Below, one piece after another: positions 46,799 through 55,413 of a stretch of DNA of 64,000 bases (position 1 is the first letter of the stretch; every line of letters starts with the position of its first letter). Source of the DNA: an uncultured Erysipelotrichaceae bacterium (GTDB lineage: Bacteria; Bacillota_I; Bacilli_A; Erysipelotrichales; Erysipelotrichaceae). The stretch spans positions 62,001-126,000 of the forward strand of contig OMXA01000001.1 in assembly GCA_900314905.1 (NCBI GenBank). Reading direction: 5' to 3'. A program made the translations under genes and the position numbers. The notes under the pieces are model-generated. The model searched no databases and was not told the DNA's origin. It saw only the letters and a list, made by a program, of their open reading frames with translations.

Positions 46799-47595
46799 CA
46801 CCGATCCGTGTGAACCAGGATATCCAGCTTTCCGGCGGATATCATGAATTTGAAATTGATACGGACCGCAGCCTGGAACTGACCTTCTCTGCTTCAGGAA
46901 ATGTCCAGGTATTTGTCCGGATCGTCCATTGCGGATCTCTGAGGATCCGCAGCTTCAGCGCTGCCGATTCCAAGGTTTCCTATCTGTTCTGGAACGACAT
47001 GAAAGAACCTCTGAACTGCGATGAATCGCATGAAGTCATGGGAAATGCCGATGTGACGGTTGCCTACGGCGAATGCAGCGAAGCAGCTGTGAAACGGAAG
47101 ACCTATATGGCTTTGCGGGAGGAAGGCGCCCGTGGAAAAGTTTCCAGTGCGTCCCTGGTGAGAGCGGATAAGAACTACTCGATGGAAGTCGTGAATTTCG
47201 CCAGACATACGTATGGAAACATCGAGAACTATGCCGTCGTCCTGAAAGGCGGCAGACTGATGATCGATGCCATCGGCAAGATCGTCAAAGGCGCAAAAGC
47301 CAGCGAGTCCCATCAGACTTCCCGTGCCCTTGCCTTTGAAGAAGGACAGAATGCAGAGATCCTGCCGGAACTGCTGATCGATGAAAATGATGTTCAGGCT
47401 TCGCATGCCATGTCGATGGGACGGGTGGATGATGATCAGCTCTATTACCTGATGTCCAGAGGCCTGACCATGCAGCAGTGCACGAGCCTGATTTCGACTG
47501 GCTACCTGATGCCGATTGCGGATGTCATCGACCAGGAAGAGCTGAAGAATACGCTGCGCAGGGAGCTGGAAGGGAAGATCAGCAGCCTATGCTAG
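46795..47595 (+). CDS. sufD: Fe-S cluster assembly protein SufD, short form
   Basis: The protein keeps the SufBD beta-helix core and its C-terminal helical part: SSASLVRADKNYSMEVVNFARHTYGN, HQTSRALAFEEGQNAEILPELLIDENDVQASHAMSMGRVDDDQLYYLMSRGL, with the histidine that matters in E. coli SufD (ASHAMSMG). At 266 residues it is much shorter than the 420-440 residues common for SufD and lacks the N-terminal helical domain. No frameshift is apparent. Position between sufC and sufS and overlap on both sides agree with SufD. Confidence 0.88.
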   Translation: MTPIRVNQDIQLSGGYHEFEIDTDRSLELTFSASGNVQVFVRIVHCGSLRIRSFSAADSKVSYLFWNDMKEPLNCDESHEVMGNADVTVAYGECSEAAVKRKTYMALREEGARGKVSSASLVRADKNYSMEVVNFARHTYGNIENYAVVLKGGRLMIDAIGKIVKGAKASESHQTSRALAFEEGQNAEILPELLIDENDVQASHAMSMGRVDDDQLYYLMSRGLTMQQCTSLISTGYLMPIADVIDQEELKNTLRRELEGKISSLC

Positions 47596-48809
47596 ACGTA
47601 GAGAAAATCCGGGCAGATTTCCCGATGTTCCGGAATCATCCGGAACTAGTGTATTTTGACAGTGCTGCTACTTCTCTGAAACCGCAGTGCGTGATTGATG
47701 CCGTGACGGATTTCTATACGCATCATACGTCCAATGTCCATCGCGGCGATTATGCGATCGCAGCAGAGAATGACCGTCTCTATGACGGCACCCGTGCCAT
47801 CATCGCTGAATTCATCGGCTGTGATCCGAAGGAAGTGGTATTTACTCATAATGTTTCTGCTTCGCTGAATCAGATTGCCTATGGCCTGGCCAGGAATTTT
47901 CTGAAGCCCGGGGATGTGCTTCTGACCTCGGAAGCAGAACATGCATCGAACCTGCTGCCGTTCTTCCGGCTGCAGGAAGATTACGGCATACGGATTGAAT
48001 ATGTGCCGCTTGACAAGGAAGCCAATCTCACGGTTGAGAATTTCCGGAAGGCGATGCATCCGGGCGTGAAGGCCGTTGCCCTTGCCCAGGTGACCAATGT
48101 TCTCGGCTCCGTTCAGCCGATCAAGGAAATTGCTGAGATCGCTCATGAAAACGGTGCTCTCGTCGTCGTGGACGGGGCTCAGTCGGTTCCGCACATGAAA
48201 GTCAATGTGAAGGAACTCGGCATCGACTTCCTCGGCTTCAGCGGACACAAGATGTGCGGCCCGGATGGAGTCGGCGTGCTGTGGGGCAGATATGATCTGC
48301 TGCAGCAGATGGATCCGATCTTTCTCGGCGGAGATATGAATGCCCGCTTTCAGGCCTGCGGCACGATGCAGCTGAAGGAAGTACCGACGAAGTTTGAAGC
48401 AGGCACTCCGAATATCGAAGGCGTGATCGGACTCGGTGCCGCCGCCCGGTATCTGATGTCGATCGGCATGGATGACATTCATGAATACGAGAAAGAACTC
48501 CGGGCATATTTCCTTTCGGAAATGCAGAAACTTGATAACGTTGAGCTCTATAACCCGGATAATGAATACGGCCCGATTGATTTCAATGTGAAAGGCGTAT
48601 TCAGCCAGGATGCGGCAGGATATCTGGCCAGCCGCAATATCGCCGTGCGTTCGGGAAATCATTGTGCGAAGATCCTGCATGACGTGATCGGCACTGATTC
48701 CACGATCCGTGCATCGCTTTACTTCTACAACACAAAGGAAGAAGTCGATCGGTGCGTAGCAGCCGTCAGGGACACGAATCTCGAGAACGCAGTTGGCATC
48801 TTCTTCTAG
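47589..48809 (+). CDS. sufS: Cysteine desulfurase SufS
   Basis: SufS removes sulfur from cysteine for cluster assembly using pyridoxal phosphate. The 406-residue protein starts LDVEKIRADFPMFRNHPELVYFDSAATSLKP, has HTSNVHRGDYAIA, EAEHASNLLPF, VVVDGAQSVPHMKV, the PLP lysine in FSGHKMCGPDGVGVLWG, EAGTPNIEGVIGL, and the active cysteine in VRSGNHCAKILH, the short-loop form of type II desulfurases that need SufU. ATG 47589 gives this N-terminus and overlaps the sufD end by seven bases. Confidence 0.96.
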   Translation: MLDVEKIRADFPMFRNHPELVYFDSAATSLKPQCVIDAVTDFYTHHTSNVHRGDYAIAAENDRLYDGTRAIIAEFIGCDPKEVVFTHNVSASLNQIAYGLARNFLKPGDVLLTSEAEHASNLLPFFRLQEDYGIRIEYVPLDKEANLTVENFRKAMHPGVKAVALAQVTNVLGSVQPIKEIAEIAHENGALVVVDGAQSVPHMKVNVKELGIDFLGFSGHKMCGPDGVGVLWGRYDLLQQMDPIFLGGDMNARFQACGTMQLKEVPTKFEAGTPNIEGVIGLGAAARYLMSIGMDDIHEYEKELRAYFLSEMQKLDNVELYNPDNEYGPIDFNVKGVFSQDAAGYLASRNIAVRSGNHCAKILHDVIGTDSTIRASLYFYNTKEEVDRCVAAVRDTNLENAVGIFF

Positions 48810-48818
48810 GAGGCACGT

Positions 48819-49283
48819 ATGAGCAGTGAAATGGAAACAATGCTGAATGATCCCTCGGTGCTCAGAGAGCTCATCATGGATCATTATCAGTACCCGCATA
48901 ACCACGGACTGAAGAAAGATGCAGCAGGGTATCAGTCCGTGCACATGGCAAGCGATTCCTGCATCGATGACATTACGGTGCAGTCTCTCATCAGGGATGG
49001 AAAGATCGAAGACGTACGTTTTGACGGAGTCGCCTGCACGATCAGCACGGCCAGCACGTCCATGATGACGGATCTGGTCAAAGGCAAGAGCGTTGAAGAA
49101 GCCAGGAAGATCATCGCCGACTACTTCGCGATGATTGATGAGAAAGAATATGATCCGGACCTTCTGGAAGAAGCGGTTGCCATGAAGAATGTCTACAAGC
49201 AGGCAAACCGGATCAAGTGTGCGACCATCGGCTGGAAAGCCATGAAGCAGATGATCGATGAAAGTGAGAAGAAATCATCATGA
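48819..49283 (+). CDS. sufU: SufU sulfurtransferase
   Basis: SufU is the zinc-dependent sulfur acceptor that activates SufS in Gram-positive bacteria. The 154-residue protein has YPHNHGL, the three cysteine ligands in [26 protein letters not shown] and [12 protein letters not shown], and the aspartate two residues after the first cysteine. The insertion between the second and third cysteine that separates SufU from the IscU scaffold is present. It overlaps sufB by four bases. Confidence 0.96.
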   Translation: MSSEMETMLNDPSVLRELIMDHYQYPHNHGLKKDAAGYQSVHMASDSCIDDITVQSLIRDGKIEDVRFDGVACTISTASTSMMTDLVKGKSVEEARKIIADYFAMIDEKEYDPDLLEEAVAMKNVYKQANRIKCATIGWKAMKQMIDESEKKSS

Positions 49284-50704
49284 GCCAGGAAACGATCGCA
49301 AATGAACAGAATGATGTCATCACTTCCCAGGATGATTATAAATACGGGTTCCGGGACAAGGATGTCTCTATCGTTGATACCGGCAAGGGTCTCAATGAAG
49401 ACGTGGTCCGGGAAATCTCCAGATTGAAGAATGAACCGGAATGGATGACGGAATTCCGTCTCAAGGCACTGAAGGCCTTCGAGTCCATGCCGATGCCTTC
49501 CTGGGGACCGGATCTCTCCGAGATAGACTTCCAGGATTTCACGTACTTCAAGCGGGTTTCAAAGGAAGCTGAGAAGAGCTGGGATGAAGTTCCTGAAGAA
49601 GTCAAGAATACGTTTGAACGGCTCGGAATTCCGGAAGCGGAACGGAAGTATCTGTCCGGGGTCACGACGCAGTACGAATCCGAAGCGGTATATCACAACA
49701 TGCTGGACGAAGTGCGCGAAAAGGGAGTCATCTTCCTCGATATCGACAGCGCCCTCAAGGAATATCCGGATCTTTTCCGGAAATACTTTGCAACGATCGT
49801 TCCGCCTTCTGACAACAAGCTTGCTGCGCTCAACAGTGCAGTATGGTCAGGCGGCAGCTTCATCTACGTGCCGAAAGGCGTGAAACTCGAGAAACCGCTG
49901 CAGTCCTATTTCCGCATCAATTCCGAATCCATGGGCCAGTTCGAGCGCTCCATCATCATCGTCGATGACGGTGCGGAATGCTCTTATGTGGAAGGCTGCA
50001 CGGCTCCGCAGTATTCCAAGGATTCCATGCATGCTGCCGTCGTCGAGGTCTTCGTAGGCAAAGGCGCAAAGTGCCGCTACAGCTCGGTTCAGAACTGGTC
50101 CGGCAATATCCTGAACCTCGTGACCAAGCGGGCAAAGGTCGACGCGCATGGAACGATGGAATGGGTTGACGGAAATATCGGTGCCCGGATTTCCATGAAA
50201 TATCCGGCCTGCATCCTGGCTGGCGAATATGCACATGGTCTATGCATCTCAATTGCAGTCGGCTCGAAGGGACAGTTCCAGGATACCGGGGCGAAGATGA
50301 TCCATCTGGCTCCGCATACCAGTTCTTCCATCGTTTCGAAGTCCATCTCCAGAGGCGGCGGCGTCACGAACTTCCGCGACTGGATCCGCTTCACGAAGAA
50401 AGCTGCCAATTCCAAGGCAAAGATTGAGTGCGATACGCTGATCCTCGATGATCTCAGCCGCAGCGATACGATTCCGCTGAATATCAATGAGAGTGATACT
50501 TCGACAATCGAACACGAGGCAAAAGTCTCCAAGATCAGCGAAGAAGAGCTGTTCTATCTGATGAGCAGAGGTCTCTCCGAAGCCCAGGCAACTGAGATGA
50601 TTGTCATGGGATTCCTGGAACCCTTTACCAGAGAACTGCCGATGGAGTATGCAGTCGAGCTGAATCAGCTGCTGAAACTCGACATGACCAATTCCATTGG
50701 ATAA
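49280..50704 (+). CDS. sufB: Fe-S cluster assembly protein SufB
   Basis: SufB is the main scaffold subunit of the SufBC2D complex. The 474-residue protein shows [31 protein letters not shown], the [14 protein letters not shown] region [85 protein letters not shown], and [51 protein letters not shown]. Full length is normal. It ends the suf operon; a folate gene overlaps its stop. Confidence 0.97.
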   Translation: MSQETIANEQNDVITSQDDYKYGFRDKDVSIVDTGKGLNEDVVREISRLKNEPEWMTEFRLKALKAFESMPMPSWGPDLSEIDFQDFTYFKRVSKEAEKSWDEVPEEVKNTFERLGIPEAERKYLSGVTTQYESEAVYHNMLDEVREKGVIFLDIDSALKEYPDLFRKYFATIVPPSDNKLAALNSAVWSGGSFIYVPKGVKLEKPLQSYFRINSESMGQFERSIIIVDDGAECSYVEGCTAPQYSKDSMHAAVVEVFVGKGAKCRYSSVQNWSGNILNLVTKRAKVDAHGTMEWVDGNIGARISMKYPACILAGEYAHGLCISIAVGSKGQFQDTGAKMIHLAPHTSSSIVSKSISRGGGVTNFRDWIRFTKKAANSKAKIECDTLILDDLSRSDTIPLNINESDTSTIEHEAKVSKISEEELFYLMSRGLSEAQATEMIVMGFLEPFTRELPMEYAVELNQLLKLDMTNSIG

Positions 50705-51278
50705 GCAGAGCGCAAGAAGCACGGGACTGAGAAACCGTGCTTCTCTTTCCATTGAGGATCGATCCCTCTTCAGCCATCAGATCTTCCTGCAGGTTCTCCC
50801 GATGCTGGAACAAGCAGATATCATCTCCTGCTATGTCTCGATGCGTGATGAGGTTTCCACCGAAGAGATCCTGGATTGGTGTTTCTCTCAGAAGAAAACG
50901 CTGGCGGTACCGAAAACGCTGAAGCATACTCTGGAGTTCCAGGTGATTCATTCCAGAAATGACCTGAAGCCTGGCATCTTCGGAGTTTCTGAACCGGAAG
51001 GCGGAGAGATTCTGTCTCCGGATCAGTTCGATCTGATTCTGGTGCCTCTTTCTGCATTTGACGCAGCAGGTCATCGCACCGGATACGGAAAAGGGTATTA
51101 TGACAGCATTCTTTCCCGCTGCAGAACGAAGATCGGCCTGGCTTTTTCCTGCCAGTGCATGCCTTCCATTGAAACAGAGCCATGGGATATCCCGCTGGAT
51201 CTGATCCTTACGGAAAAATCAACACAGATCCTTACGGAAAAATCAAAAAGTCCTGCAAAATCATCCTGTCTATGGTAA
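50697..51278 (+). CDS. 5-formyltetrahydrofolate cyclo-ligase
   Basis: The 193-residue enzyme converts 5-formyl-THF to 5,10-methenyl-THF with ATP. It has [20 protein letters not shown] at the start, [54 protein letters not shown] with the conserved GYGKGYYD loop, IGLAFSCQ, and [14 protein letters not shown] near the end. The TTG start at 50697 overlaps sufB by eight bases and has no clear ribosome binding site, so a different start is possible. A 24-bp tandem duplication adds eight residues near the C-terminus. Confidence 0.88.
   Translation: MDKQSARSTGLRNRASLSIEDRSLFSHQIFLQVLPMLEQADIISCYVSMRDEVSTEEILDWCFSQKKTLAVPKTLKHTLEFQVIHSRNDLKPGIFGVSEPEGGEILSPDQFDLILVPLSAFDAAGHRTGYGKGYYDSILSRCRTKIGLAFSCQCMPSIETEPWDIPLDLILTEKSTQILTEKSKSPAKSSCLW
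51203..51250 (+). repeat. 24-bp tandem duplication in the cyclo-ligase gene
   Basis: GATCCTTACGGAAAAATCAA occurs at 51203-51222 and again at 51227-51246, a period of 24 bases and so in frame. It repeats the octapeptide pattern ILTEKS-x-x. It lies just before the tRNA promoter. Confidence 0.9.
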
Positions 51279-51281
51279 ACT
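51253..51281 (+). promoter_or_regulatory. tRNA-Val promoter
   Basis: CTGCAA (51253-51258) and TAAACT (51276-51281), with extended TGG, are spaced 17 bases. The tRNA begins 11 bases after the -10. Confidence 0.55.
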
Positions 51282-51291
51282 ATCTAGGCAT

Positions 51292-51366
51292 GGTTGGTTA
51301 GCTCAGCGGGAGAGCATACCCTTCACAGGGGTGGGGTCATGGGTTCGAATCCCATACCGACCACCA
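51292..51366 (+). tRNA. tRNA-Val (anticodon CAC)
   Basis: All arms fold: acceptor GGTTGGT with ACCGACC (one G-U), D arm GCTC/GAGC, anticodon stem TACCC with GGGTG (one G-U), loop TTCACAG with anticodon CAC at 51324-51326, and T arm ATGGG-TTCGAAT-CCCAT. The 3' CCA is encoded at 51364-51366. It reads GUG. It is a single tRNA with its own promoter and terminator. Confidence 0.96.
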
Positions 51367-51370
51367 TCGC

Positions 51371-51393
51371 AAAGCCGCAGAAATGCGGTTTTT
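51371..51393 (+). terminator. Terminator after tRNA-Val
   Basis: AAAGCCGCA pairs with TGCGGTTTT across a GAAA tetraloop, followed by a T run. Confidence 0.85.
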
Positions 51394-51433
51394 CATTTCG
51401 GTCATCCGCTGATGGAATGACTGTCTCCTGTAA

Positions 51434-51439
51434 TATAAT
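51434..51439 (+). promoter_or_regulatory. -10 box before the small membrane protein gene
   Basis: TATAAT at 51434-51439 lies 29 bases before the ATG; GAAAGGGG precedes the ATG. No good -35 box is seen. Confidence 0.5.
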
Positions 51440-51468
51440 GGGAGCATCAGAAAGAAAGGGGAAACACA

Positions 51469-51717
51469 ATGAAGAAGAAAGTCAGCTTCGATCTGCGCGT
51501 GCAGATCAACATGATGTATCTCCTCAGCTCTATTCTGTTTGTGATCTTCTCGGCAGTTACGTTCCGTGACTTCCGTACCTATAATCCGCTTGCGGCGAAT
51601 CAGTCCTTATCTTCGATCGTTCTGAAGAATGCTCTGACCATGCTGGTGCCGGGGATTCTGCTGATGCTGTACGCCATGATGAAGAATGACGACCTGGAGG
51701 ATTCTGAGAAGAAATGA
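51469..51717 (+). CDS. Small two-span membrane protein of unknown function
   Basis: The 82-residue protein has a basic start (MKKKVSFDLRVQ), a first membrane segment near residues 14-33 (MMYLLSSILFVIFSAVTF), an outer loop of about 20 residues, a second segment near residues 51-69 (IVLKNALTMLVPGILLMLYAMM), and an acidic end (KNDDLEDSEKK). I do not recognise a family. Its stop overlaps the start of the aldolase gene by four bases, so the two are co-transcribed and probably coupled. Confidence 0.75.
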   Translation: MKKKVSFDLRVQINMMYLLSSILFVIFSAVTFRDFRTYNPLAANQSLSSIVLKNALTMLVPGILLMLYAMMKNDDLEDSEKK

Positions 51718-52487
51718 ATGAGATCAATCTGAAGCAGCGCATGATGGAAAGACAGCTCGGAGGGGTTCTGATTCAGTTTTCTGACAGCCCGGCAGTGCTC
51801 TATGCCGCAAAGCAGGCAGGACTTGACTTCATGCTTTATGATTGCGAGCATGGCATCATTCCTTATGAGAAGCTGCATGATCTGATGCTCTGCGGAAATG
51901 CCCTGGATCTTCCCTCGATTGTGCGGGTACCGGAGCTGAGCCGGGCATGGGTATCGCGGATCCTTGACTTCGGAGCTGCCGGAGTCATGGTCCCGATGAT
52001 GGAAACAAGAGAGCAGGCGCAGAAGCTTGCAGAATGGGCAAAGTATCCGCCGCTTGGAAGAAGAAGCTATTCGGGCGGCGCGCATACCGGGTATGCTGCT
52101 TCCGGGGGTCATTCCTTCCACATGGAACAGGATAATTCGCATACCGTCACGATTGCCCAGATCGAAACCGCGCGAGGGCTTGAAAACGCAGAAGAAATCC
52201 TGGCGGCGGAAGGAATTGATGCTGTGATGATCGGGCCTGCCGATCTTGCCATCTCACTCGGACATCCGGACACGGTCCTTGCCGAAGATGAGATCGCAGG
52301 AATCCGGAAGGTTTCAGAGCTTTCAGAGAAGTATGGCAAGGGATTCGGAATCATCGGCGGAAATGCTTTGCTCCGGGAATTTGCAGGCAGCCTTAATCTG
52401 ATGGTCTCTGCCATTGAGATCCATCTCTGGCATGAAAGTCTGGAAAGCTATGCCCGAAGCTACGAAGAGATTCGCAGGAAACCATGA
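51714..52487 (+). CDS. HpcH/HpaI-type class II aldolase
   Basis: The 257-residue protein belongs to the pyruvate-dependent, metal-requiring aldolase family (HpcH, GarL, YfaU). It has LGGVLIQFSDSPAVLYAAKQAGLDFMLYDCEHG with the early D-x-E-H block, LPSIVRVPE, GAAGVMVPMMETREQAQ, the YPPLGRRSYSG segment, IAQIETARGLENAEEI with the metal-binding Glu, and DAVMIGPADLAISLG with the metal-binding Asp. It should cleave or form 2-keto-3-deoxy acids to pyruvate and an aldehyde. No sugar acid genes are nearby, so the substrate is open. Confidence 0.88.
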   Translation: MNEINLKQRMMERQLGGVLIQFSDSPAVLYAAKQAGLDFMLYDCEHGIIPYEKLHDLMLCGNALDLPSIVRVPELSRAWVSRILDFGAAGVMVPMMETREQAQKLAEWAKYPPLGRRSYSGGAHTGYAASGGHSFHMEQDNSHTVTIAQIETARGLENAEEILAAEGIDAVMIGPADLAISLGHPDTVLAEDEIAGIRKVSELSEKYGKGFGIIGGNALLREFAGSLNLMVSAIEIHLWHESLESYARSYEEIRRKP

Positions 52488-52494
52488 GCAGAAG

Positions 52495-52518
52495 AAAGCG
52501 GCCTGATGCCGTTTTTTT
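52495..52518 (+). terminator. Terminator after the aldolase gene
   Basis: AAAGCGGC pairs with GCCGTTTT (one G-U) across a five-base loop, followed by Ts to 52518. Confidence 0.8.
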
Positions 52519-52535
52519 CTGCTGATCCATGACAG

Positions 52536-52568
52536 AAAAAGGCTCCGGACTGCACGCAGACCGAAGCC
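52536..52568 (-). terminator. Terminator after asnB
   Basis: On the minus strand a 12-position stem with one mismatch and a four-base loop (52568-52541) is followed by TTTTT (52540-52536). Confidence 0.8.
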
Positions 52569-52589
52569 TCATGAGGGAAGGCAGAAGAA

Positions 52590-54176
52590 TCAGATTCCGG
52601 AAGCCCCGTAGTTGGAAAGATAGCGGGCACTCGGATCGGTGACCTGGCAACCTTTCCAGGTCTGGTTCGGAAGCCAGTAAGCAGGGATCATATCATCCAT
52701 GCCAGGATAGAACGATTCAAAGATATCCCGGTAAAGCAGGGATTCTTTCGTATACGGCGGGCACCAGGAATACTTCCGGCATCCTTCTTCGAATGCCTGA
52801 TCACTGTATTTCTCCTCGGCATAGGCTTTGAGATCATCCGCCAGGGAATGACCGACCGCATCGCTGAACGCCGCTTTGTCGCGGAAGAGAATCTCCTTCG
52901 GGAGAATCTCATCTTTTTCAAATGCATGCCTCAGGAGATACTTGCCCATATGATAATGGTTGCGCTTCATCTCCGGATTGATGCTCATGACATAGCGGAC
53001 AAACGCAAGATCTCCGAAGGGGACACGCCCCTCCATGGAATTGCTTGAGATGCAGCGGTCCGCTCTCAGCACATCATAGTAATGAAGCTCCCGGATCCGT
53101 TTTTCCGCTTCCAGCTGGAATGATTCTGCATCCGGGGCGAAGTCCGTGTATTTGTATCCGAAAAGCTCATCACTGATTTCTCCGGTATAGAGCACATGCA
53201 CATCCGTGGTTTCATGAATCTTCCTGCAGAGCAGATACATGCCCATGCTTGCTCGGATCGTCGTGATATCCCAGGTTCCGAGCACTCTGATCACTTCGGG
53301 GAGAGCATCCAGAACTTCCTGCTTCGTCATCGTGATCTCAGTATGATCGCTGCCGATGTACGCTGCAGCTTCTCTTGCATACTTCAGATCAATCGCATCG
53401 ACATCCATGCCGATCGCGAAGGTTCTGATCGGCTTGCGGGAGGCTTTCTGAGCAATTGCGCAGACCAGAGAACTGTCAAGACCACCGGACAGCAGGAAGC
53501 CGATCGGGGCATCCGCATCGAGACGCTTCAGAACACCGTCCGTAAGCTTGTCATGAATCTTTCTGCATGCGGTCTCCAGATCATCAGAAGAAGGATTCTC
53601 AGCATGCCAGATCGTCGTATACGGAATGAACCTGCCATCCTCATAATACGTTCCCGGAGGAAATGCATGAATATCATGCGCAATCGGCATCAGGCTTGCC
53701 GGCGTGCTGCCGAAGCAGATCCTGCCGTTCTCGGTATAGCCATAGAACATCGGACGGATGCCGATCGGATCGCGGCTGGCAATGAAAGCATCTTTCTTCG
53801 CATCATAGATGACCATGGCATACTCGCTGTCGAGACGTTCGAACATGCCGGTCCCGTATTTCTCATAAAGCGGAAGAATAATCTCGCAATCGCTCTCTGA
53901 ACGGAAAGAATATCCTTCTGCTTCCAGCTCTTTTCGGACTGGTCTGAATCCATACAGTTCGCCATTGCAGACGACATAGGAACCATCTTTCTCAAATGGC
54001 TGCATGCCTGTTTCGTCCAGTCCCATGATGGAAAGCCTCTGGAAGCCAAGCATGCCTTTTCCTTCCAGAACTCTGATCCTGCCCATATCAGGACCGCGGT
54101 CCTTAAGCTCTGCCAGTCCTTTTTCAAATGCCTTCTGATCCGTGCTCGGATCGGTTGTGACGAGTATTCCGCACAT
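52590..54176 (-). CDS. asnB: Asparagine synthetase, glutamine-hydrolysing
   Basis: AsnB makes asparagine from aspartate, glutamine and ATP. The 528-residue protein starts MCGILVTT, so Cys2 becomes the N-terminal nucleophile; this fixes the start at 54176. The glutaminase domain has FQRLSIMGLDETGMQPF, VCNGELYG and SESDCEIILPLYEKYG. The synthetase domain has the PP-loop GFLLSGGLDSSLVCAIA, DLKYAREAA, and LLYTGEISDELFGYKYTDF. This compact form is like E. coli AsnB rather than the longer Bacillus AsnO. A T-box leader lies upstream and a terminator follows. Confidence 0.95.
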   Translation of the reverse strand: MCGILVTTDPSTDQKAFEKGLAELKDRGPDMGRIRVLEGKGMLGFQRLSIMGLDETGMQPFEKDGSYVVCNGELYGFRPVRKELEAEGYSFRSESDCEIILPLYEKYGTGMFERLDSEYAMVIYDAKKDAFIASRDPIGIRPMFYGYTENGRICFGSTPASLMPIAHDIHAFPPGTYYEDGRFIPYTTIWHAENPSSDDLETACRKIHDKLTDGVLKRLDADAPIGFLLSGGLDSSLVCAIAQKASRKPIRTFAIGMDVDAIDLKYAREAAAYIGSDHTEITMTKQEVLDALPEVIRVLGTWDITTIRASMGMYLLCRKIHETTDVHVLYTGEISDELFGYKYTDFAPDAESFQLEAEKRIRELHYYDVLRADRCISSNSMEGRVPFGDLAFVRYVMSINPEMKRNHYHMGKYLLRHAFEKDEILPKEILFRDKAAFSDAVGHSLADDLKAYAEEKYSDQAFEEGCRKYSWCPPYTKESLLYRDIFESFYPGMDDMIPAYWLPNQTWKGCQVTDPSARYLSNYGASGI

Positions 54177-54179
54177 ATC

Positions 54180-54459
54180 TGACCTCCGGAAAAACAAACA
54201 GTCCTTCATCCCTGAAACTTGGGACGAAGGACTGTGCTCCGCGGTGCCACCCAGATTACCGGCAATGCCGGTCACTTTTGTCTACCATCATAGCCAAGCA
54301 GTAACCTAACGGGCTGCCTCCGTCGGCTTCTACTAGAGCATGCGCTCGTTCGAGCCGAAGCTCCGAGGGGTTCTTTCACCGGGTCCGCAGGCAGGGTTCT
54401 CACTATTCCGCTGCTCACTTTGCTGCTTCAGCCGGATACTTTTCCTCATCATTGCTGAT
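54180..54459 (-). promoter_or_regulatory. T-box leader of asnB, Asn (AAC) specifier
   Basis: On the minus strand the core GGGTGGCACCGCGG lies at 54252-54239, and a terminator stem (54233-54200, AGTCCTTCGTCCC pairing with GGGATGAAGGACT) with GTTTGTTTTT follows. The leader starts with GATGAGGAAAAGTA, a typical stem I start, and has GGTGAAAG in the distal part. In the register before CCTCGGAG the specifier is AAC at 54372-54370, the asparagine codon, which fits the gene. Uncharged tRNA-Asn should thus raise AsnB. Confidence 0.88.
54191..54233 (-). terminator. Regulated terminator of the asnB T-box
   Basis: This is the 13-bp stem with an eight-base loop described for the leader; its 5' side competes with the antiterminator helix of the T-box core. 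Confidence 0.85.
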
Positions 54460-54465
54460 GCGTTT

Positions 54466-54494
54466 GTTATAAATAATTTTCAGAAACATGTCAA
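54466..54494 (-). promoter_or_regulatory. asnB leader promoter
   Basis: On the minus strand TTGACA (54494-54489) is spaced 17 bases from TATAAC (54471-54466). Confidence 0.8.
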
Positions 54495-54516
54495 GCATTT
54501 TCTGAAATATTTTCTT

Positions 54517-55329
54517 TCAATGATTTCCAAGTTCTTCTGCCCGATGAATGCACTTCTCATTTGCTTCATGGAACACGTTCTTCAGATTCTGTTCTTTCAG
54601 AGACTGAATTGCTTCGATGGTCGTTCCGCCTTTCGTGCATACTTCCTCAATGAGCTCTTCCAGCGGCTTCGTGCTGTTCTCCTGCAGCAGCTTTCCGGAG
54701 CCGATCATGGTCTGCACGAGCAGAGCCCGGGCCGCTTCTTCCTCAATGCCGCGTTCTGCTGCATCTTCCATCAGACACTGGACTGCATAGTAGAAATAAG
54801 CAGGTGTGCTGCCATTGAGGGCAACTGCTTCCGTCAGCTGCGATTCCTTCAGCGTGCGGGCAAGCCCCATGCTGGAGAACAGCTTGAACACGAAATCATA
54901 ATCATCCGCAGGACAATTCTCTGACATGCAGAGGGCAGTAGCTCCTTCGCCGATCTGCAGCGGGGTATTGGGCATTGCCCGGATGATCGGAATCGATCCA
55001 AGTCTTTCCTGCAGGTGCCCGATGGTCATCCCGGTAACGATGGAGAGCAGACACTGGATGTCTGCACCCTTCAGATGCTCGAGGACTTCTTCCGCATGCT
55101 GAGGAGTTACTGCCAGCAGTACGATATGGCAGTTTTCTGCCACTTCCTTCTCACTGCCGAGGAGCGTGAAGCTTTCTTCCTGACACAGCTTCGCCGTGCG
55201 GGCAGAAGGATCATAAACCGCAATCTCATAGCGTTCCACGTATTCCTTCGTGGCAGCCCCTCTGGCGATTGCCAGCCCCATATGGCCAAGACCGATAAAC
55301 CCGATCGTAAATCTGCGTTTCTGTTCCAT
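54517..55329 (-). CDS. proC: Pyrroline-5-carboxylate reductase
   Basis: ProC makes the last step of proline synthesis with NAD(P)H. The 270-residue protein starts with the dinucleotide fold FTIGFIGLGHMGLAIARGA and has VLLAVTPQHAEEVLEHL, IIRAMPNTPLQIGEGATAL, and the C-terminal VALNGSTPAYFYYAVQCLMEDAAERGI and EEVCTKGGTTIEAIQSLKEQNLKNVFHEA, which carry the P5CR signature. GGAGGAA lies upstream of ATG 55329. No proA or proB is nearby. Confidence 0.94.
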   Translation of the reverse strand: MEQKRRFTIGFIGLGHMGLAIARGAATKEYVERYEIAVYDPSARTAKLCQEESFTLLGSEKEVAENCHIVLLAVTPQHAEEVLEHLKGADIQCLLSIVTGMTIGHLQERLGSIPIIRAMPNTPLQIGEGATALCMSENCPADDYDFVFKLFSSMGLARTLKESQLTEAVALNGSTPAYFYYAVQCLMEDAAERGIEEEAARALLVQTMIGSGKLLQENSTKPLEELIEEVCTKGGTTIEAIQSLKEQNLKNVFHEANEKCIHRAEELGNH

Positions 55330-55354
55330 AACAGAATTCCTCCGGTTACGCCAT

Positions 55355-55384
55355 AGTATAAAACGGAATGCAGGCATGATGCAA
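55355..55384 (-). promoter_or_regulatory. proC promoter
   Basis: On the minus strand TTGCAT (55384-55379) is spaced 18 bases from TATACT (55360-55355). Confidence 0.65.
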
Positions 55385-55390
55385 TTAAGC

Positions 55391-55396
55391 TAGAAT
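55391..55396 (+). promoter_or_regulatory. priA -10 box
   Basis: TAGAAT lies 17 bases before the priA ATG. The mRNA would start about ten bases before the ATG, with GGAGGAAG at its very 5' end. The site is divergent from proC, with the proC -35 seven bases away. Confidence 0.5.
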
Positions 55397-55413
55397 AGTT
55401 CCGGAGGAAGCCT

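Noticed and set aside
50440..50540. SufB lacking the cysteine known from E. coli (Cys405)
   Set aside because: From memory, Firmicute SufB proteins such as that of B. subtilis also lack a cysteine there, so it is normal for the group.
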